Part shown: piece after piece, positions 59,475-64,000 of the stretch | Layout: every line of letters starts with the position of its first letter | How positions within the stretch are numbered: the stretch's first letter is position 1 | Assembly: GCA_030268105.1 (NCBI GenBank) | Contig: BSDZ01000014.1 | Location: 2,190,501-2,254,500, forward strand | Source of the DNA: Volvox africanus | Lineage: Eukaryota; Chlorophyta; Chlorophyceae; Chlamydomonadales; Volvocaceae | Reading direction: 5' to 3' | DNA: 64,000 nt | Notes under the pieces: model-generated | Database searches by the model: none | What the model was told of the DNA's origin: nothing | Seen by the model: the letters and a program-made list of their open reading frames with translations, nothing else | Made by a program: the position numbers and the translations under genes

Positions 59475-61396
59475 CTACATAAGGCCCCACAGGAAGCGTG
59501 CGGTCAACGGCAAGCGGATAATCACTTGGTCATGGCGGCCATGCTGACAAGGCCATCGTAAACTTGTGTTAATGTGAGAGTTGGCAATTGGAACAGTTGA
59601 CAGTTTGCTGTTGGAACAGGGATCGACTGACAGCGGCAGCGGTGGTAGCGACGGCCGTATTGGCGCGTAAAGGATGCCAGCGACGGTTCAGGGCAGCGTA
59701 GCGCAGTGGGCAGCGGCGTGGGCGTCAAGTCTGGATTAGGCCGGAGTGGCGGCCCCGGGCCAGGCGTGTTGGGCCCCGCGGATAGGGGGGAGGTGGTGAC
59801 GGGGAAGCTGGAATCTGGTCAGCTAGGGTCGGGATCGGGGTCGAGGTTGTCCAAGTTAGGAGGGTCTCAAATGGTGACAGGTTCAGGGCAGGTAGACACG
59901 GGAGTTGGGGGTGCTGAGGCACCGTCGGCGGAGGAGCTCCAGCAGCGCTGCGCCGAGGCGGCCTTGGCTAGGTTCCTTAGCAACGGACCATTGCAGCCAT
60001 GCTAGGGCGCCACGCACCATAGCGCATGCGCCAATGACACCCCCATCCACTCAATCTTTTGGCTGAGCTTCATGATGACCTGTGCTGATGTCCGCTTAGC
60101 CGATCGGATTGAGGTACACTATATTGCTGCATGTTATGCTCTGGGGACCATGGGATTTAACGCCTTCAAAGGGCCACCGTGCTCCTGTGACGAGCTCTAC
60201 ACGATGCTAAAGAGCGCGCATAGGCGCATGTGTAGATGTTTGCAGATCATTATGTGTCTTCGTGAGGCTGTCTGTCGTCTGTCTCACGATGCTTGCTGCC
60301 GACTGTCGTAACGAACTTCCTTGCGACTTTCTTATAACACACCCTGTGTAAGACGATGTTACGACCCGCGCTTATCTACATCGATCGCCCGGGCCTCGAC
60401 CATCATCGTCATTCCAAGGTGCCATTTCCTCTGCCGGCTCGGCGTGAAGCTTCCTCGATGTCATCTTCCCACGTCTTGGTGTCTATATTTCCAGCTTTCA
60501 TATAGACCGCCACATTCCTTGCGCTTCCTGCCGCGGTTAGCTGCCTCACGGTGTTGACGTGGTCTTTAGGGCGTGGGTTGGTGGCAAATATCTATAATAA
60601 TATAATCTCTATAATCAATATCAGTAACTGAATTTGGAGTTACTAAGCCGCGAGGTTGCTACCGCATAAAATCAGCAACAACATTAGGTGAACTTGTTAC
60701 CCTATCTCCCCAAATCGGGAGTTCCACACCCTCCCCGTCCTTGTGTGTTATGTATCCTGATTTGGAGTTAATGAGCCCCGAGGTTGTGGCCATATACCGA
60801 AGGACGTGTACCGTGCACGGAGTACAGGAAAACTGTCGTATATTTTTGCTCGGTCAGCTCGGAGTGCGAACTTGCATTCCCTACGCCCTGCAAATGACTG
60901 GATTCGAAAGCGCTCGTTGAACTTGCCCACATGAAAAGTGAAGAAGGTGGCCTCCGTTGTTACAAATAACTTTACAGCAACGAGGTTAGGTCCTGCGTCT
61001 TTGAAGCATTCCTCCAAGCAGCTTTAATTTGTCAGCTGCGTTATGACTCTGCTGTAGTGGCTCGGTCTTGGCGTACGCTTGGTATTTGTCAGCGTTTCCT
61101 GGCCGCCTGCGTCTCGCGGCTGCCCCGCTGATGAGCGAAGCCCCTTGAATGTTTTTGCACTTTTTCCGACATCTGGGTGCCCGCCTCAAGTAAGCTATGG
61201 GTTTTATGTTTGGCGGCTACCTTTCCGCACTGACGCGGGGCTTGTTATTGGCTCAAATTCAGGGAGCAATCTGCAGCAAAGAAGCTGGAATGCGGCACAT
61301 TATGTGGGAAGCAGGGGGCTGAGGGAGAGCCCCCCGAGGCGAACCTGCACCTCAGCAAACCGAACACAACCATAATCGCGTCACATTCTGGGCCAG
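59475..61396. other. Unassigned region between PEX12 RING exons and the PP2C-like gene
   Basis: A plus-strand frame at 59706-60005 ends in a helical tail (AEELQQRCAEAALARFL). Another at 60072-60311 includes TMGFNAFKGPPCSCDELYTM. Neither has a family match or matching splice partners. PEX12 upstream exons and the PP2C promoter should lie here. The block around 60600-60780 contains a short direct repeat (GATTTGGAGTTAATGAGCC, and TTTGGAGTTACTAAGCC at about 60635). Confidence 0.35.
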
Positions 61397-64000
61397 ATGC
61401 TGGCGTGGCGGTTTATAAGCAGTTTGCCGCAGGTAAGCTAACCGCAGTGTTTATACTTGAGCGCGGCCTTGCTGGCAACCACCTGCCCCAGTAAGGCATG
61501 TACATCTGCGAGTCTGATGAACTCCTGTAGCCCATCCGCAATTGCAAGGCTTCCAGCCTAATCGATTGCACCAATGCTACAGATTTGACAGCTACTTGGG
61601 ACAACCCTGTGGACTGGGCTTATGGCATCTCGGTCTCCATGTATGATCTGGGGCCAACGGGCAGGCGCAACGGCGAGCCAGTTGCGGACTGCTTCGGCAT
61701 CCTCGCGTATCCTGAGGGTGCTATCTTGGCGGTGGCAGATGGAGTGAACTGGGGAGAACCGCCGCGGCGGGCAGCCCGCTGTGCCGTGCTGGGCTGCCTC
61801 AACCATATGCATCATGCGCTCAAGCAGCACGAAGGTAAGCTCTGACAGCATTTCTATCTTCGTTCCCATCCGTAAGAGCTTCTTTAGTAATTGCGGTTTA
61901 ATATAGCACAGGGATGCGCCAAGGGGGTACTTGAGGTGGGGGACCTCCGGGTTTGCGAGGCCAAGGGGGCATTAGCCTTGTCGACGGACGGATTCCGATG
62001 ATGTTGATATGGCTGTGCTTTTTGCAATTCCGATGCGATGTCAGGGTTTAGGGTTTATCCCGTGAAGCTGACTTGCGCGGCTTCTGTTGGAATGATGGAC
62101 GGGGGGTTGCGTCGGGTGGGCCTGTGTTGATGAACGAGCAGTCTTCAGGGGTACTAGGTCCGCCCTTATGACTGTACCAGCTGTAAGGTTAATATGGCCT
62201 ATTAGCGCTGCCTTAAGTGTTGGCCTGCCTAACCTTTCGGAGAAGGAATGCCTTTTTTCCTTCCCTTCTTTGTCCCTCATGCACTAGACCTTGCTCATGC
62301 ACTGGACCTGACGCCCCTGCCCTGACCAGAAGACAACCTCTCAGTCCCTCAGCCACTCCTGACTCCCGCGCCTCCCACAGCTTAACCTCTCTCGCTCCCC
62401 CGATTTCCCCAATCCTCAGGGGACTCTTCCCTGGACTGCCACACCGTGTTTCGCCACCTGGTGGACTCCACCTCCGCCTCTCAGAAGCTCATCTTGCAGC
62501 AGTTCGGGACTCTCACGACGCTGGTGCGTGCATGCTTCGTGCCTCCTCCCGTGCATTAGGAGGAGGCACGGGATGAGGTGCATCAGGCCTCCTCCCTTGC
62601 CTGATGGAGGGTCTGGGGGCGGGAAAGAAGGCTTGGGACGGGTTCTCCACCTGAAGGTGTGGGTGGGCGGGTGGAGGGGCGTTGGGGGGGGGGGTTCAGA
62701 CGAATGAACGAGACATGATACCGTAGGCGTGTGGGGGGGAGGGGGGAGGGGGGATAGTCAACGACGGCGTGGAGAGGTCTGGGATCATGGCAGGAAGGGA
62801 AGGAGGAAGGAGAGGAGCTGCGAGGACGGCGGAGGAAGGAAAGGGGGTGGACTCGGCAACACCACTCACTCTTTCGGACGCAATTCCCAGTGCCGCTTCA
62901 CTATTGAACCCTCTCCCAAATCCAGAACCCAAATCCAGAACCCAAATTCCCTGAAACCCAAATCCAAACCCCGGTTCAGATTCAAACCCTCTCCCAAATC
63001 CCCTGAAACCCAAATCCGAAATCCAGATCCAAAGCCAGGGAAAAACACTTACCTGATTCGGGCTTAGACCTGAATCCCGTCTCGTCCCGTCCCGAATGAG
63101 AATGAGGTGGTCTTCCCTCTCCCTCAACCTCAACCTCTCCCTCTCCAGGTCGTTAGCGTGGTGCTGCCGCTTAAATGGGTCCGTCACCCGGGTCGCTGGG
63201 CCGCCATCACCATGACGGTCGGGGACAGCGCCGCCTACGTGTACAGGAGCAGCAAGCGGACGGTGGAGGAGGTAACGGCGGCGGCGCACGCGGAGGGGGC
63301 GCGGTGAGCAGTCCAATGCGTTAGTCACGAGCTATGGTGGTGGGGATTTGGGGCTCGATCTGGTGTGTAAGGAGATGAAAATGACAGCGGGTACGGAGTT
63401 GCAGTCTGCGACTGCCCGCCTTAGCTCACTGCCTCCGAAACACCTTGCAATCTTGTCTGTGTTTTACGATAGGTCTTAGAGTGATTGTTTTTGTGGAATG
63501 CTATAATGAATATGCGAAATAGCTCCTTGTTAGAGTTCATATGTTTTAGTGAATGATTACCATAATATTTATTTGTTTATTTATTTATTTCTAACGCTAT
63601 ATATATAATAGTAATCATTTATAACATATATATGATTATTATTCACACACACATATATATATGTATATCACTTCCTATGTTTTACTCGTGCCGCTCTTCT
63701 CGTCTTTTACATCCCCGATTGCGTGAGAGAGACGTTTCCTGACGTCGTCCCCTCCCCTCCCGTCCTCTTTTCGTCAAGTATCAAATCGCATAATACCCCG
63801 TAGCCCTACCCCGCTCCGCACCTGACGTTCCCTCCCAACTCCTTTGCTTCCCCCCCCCCTTTCAGTGACCCCCGCTGGTGCCCCGGCGCGCTTGGTTACG
63901 CGATGGGTGAGGAGCCTGATTTGGCAAACATGCTTCTGTGTCTGACTTTCCTGGACGACGGCGACTTCATCTTCCTCACCTCGGATGGAGTGGCTGACAA
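61397..64000 (+). CDS. PP2C-like phosphatase-fold protein (CG9801 type), cut by window end
   Basis: Exons 61397-61432 (possible start, MLAWRFISSLPQ), 61531-61834, 62420-62523, 63149-63303 and 63866 onward join in phase. The sequence carries PP2C-like motifs: PVADCFGILAYPEGAILAVA followed by DGVNWGE, QQFGTLTTL, AITMTVGDSAAYVYR and FIFLTSDGVADN at the window edge. The DGVNWGE form, in place of the standard DGHGG, is typical of the PP2C-like proteins represented by Drosophila CG9801, which are poorly characterised. Some metal-binding Asp residues are kept (ADG, SDG). Whether it is an active Ser/Thr phosphatase cannot be told. The first exon is tentative and the C-terminus lies beyond 64000. Confidence 0.82.

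Noticed and set aside
59161..59547. Plus-strand frame with a poly-Gly run and TLLLAREPSAVEYHH
   Set aside because: It is the antisense shadow of the PEX12 exon, whose poly-Pro run reads as poly-Gly on this strand.
59706..60005. Plus-strand 99-codon frame ending in a helical tail
   Set aside because: Plausible composition, but no acceptor in phase with an upstream exon and no family match.
1..64000. CRISPR array, prokaryotic operon or rRNA/tRNA cluster
   Set aside because: No regular repeat-spacer array, no ribosome-binding-site-led gene rows and no rRNA were seen. The genes are intron-containing. No tRNA cloverleaf was recognised by eye, though a single one could have been missed.

Overview
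The window reads as nuclear DNA of a volvocine green alga (Chlamydomonadales; Volvox, Gonium, Tetrabaena or a relative). The reasons are GC-rich exons full of Ala/Gly/Pro tracts, many short GT-AG introns, TGTAA polyadenylation motifs after genes, and a gametolysin-family (M11) extracellular protease with a proline-rich tail like those of Volvox. The genes are eukaryotic and split, so most were rebuilt here from exons whose splice phases agree. No expression data or database search was available.

Left part (1-35 kb), mostly host genes. A small two-helix membrane protein resembling TMEM242 lies at 1508-2291 (-), beside an 18-bp minisatellite and a 0.9-kb foldback element. A large, mostly disordered protein of unknown function fills 4432-9616 (+). 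Then come PEX11 (10692-13014, +, seven exons, with a hairpin MITE in intron 6) and a very Ala/Gly-rich C2/PRT_C membrane protein of the MCTP type (15160-23302, +). Archease (24580-27122, -) and a PRXL2-type thioredoxin-fold protein (27641-29091, +) are divergently arranged around about 0.5 kb. Two unrecognised minus-strand membrane or secretory proteins follow (29977-31317 and about 31695-35040).

Middle part (35-54.5 kb), transposable elements. A decayed Ty3/gypsy copy (about 36.4-40.5 kb, +) is followed by an apparently intact, young Ty3/gypsy element (41938-49108, -). The young one has 423-bp LTRs that look identical, a GCCGA target duplication, and Gag and Pol in one frame separated by a single UAG. 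It sits between two islands of scattered GCGTTAG-like repeats, near a broken gene for a charged protein (49866-51206). A third, different gypsy fragment (52.8-54.2 kb, +) carries integrase and chromodomain.

Right part (54.5-64 kb), host genes again. An M11 metalloprotease has HDxxHxxGxxH at the zinc site (54689-57669, +). The two C-terminal RING exons of PEX12 (58833-59474, -) have no visible upstream exons. A PP2C-like protein of the CG9801 type (61397 to the window edge, +) is cut off at 64000.

The host genes do not form one pathway. Two are peroxisomal (PEX11 fission/proliferation, PEX12 ubiquitin ligase), one serves tRNA splicing/RtcB ligation (archease), one is redox-related (PRXL2), one tethers membranes (MCTP) and one remodels the extracellular matrix (M11).
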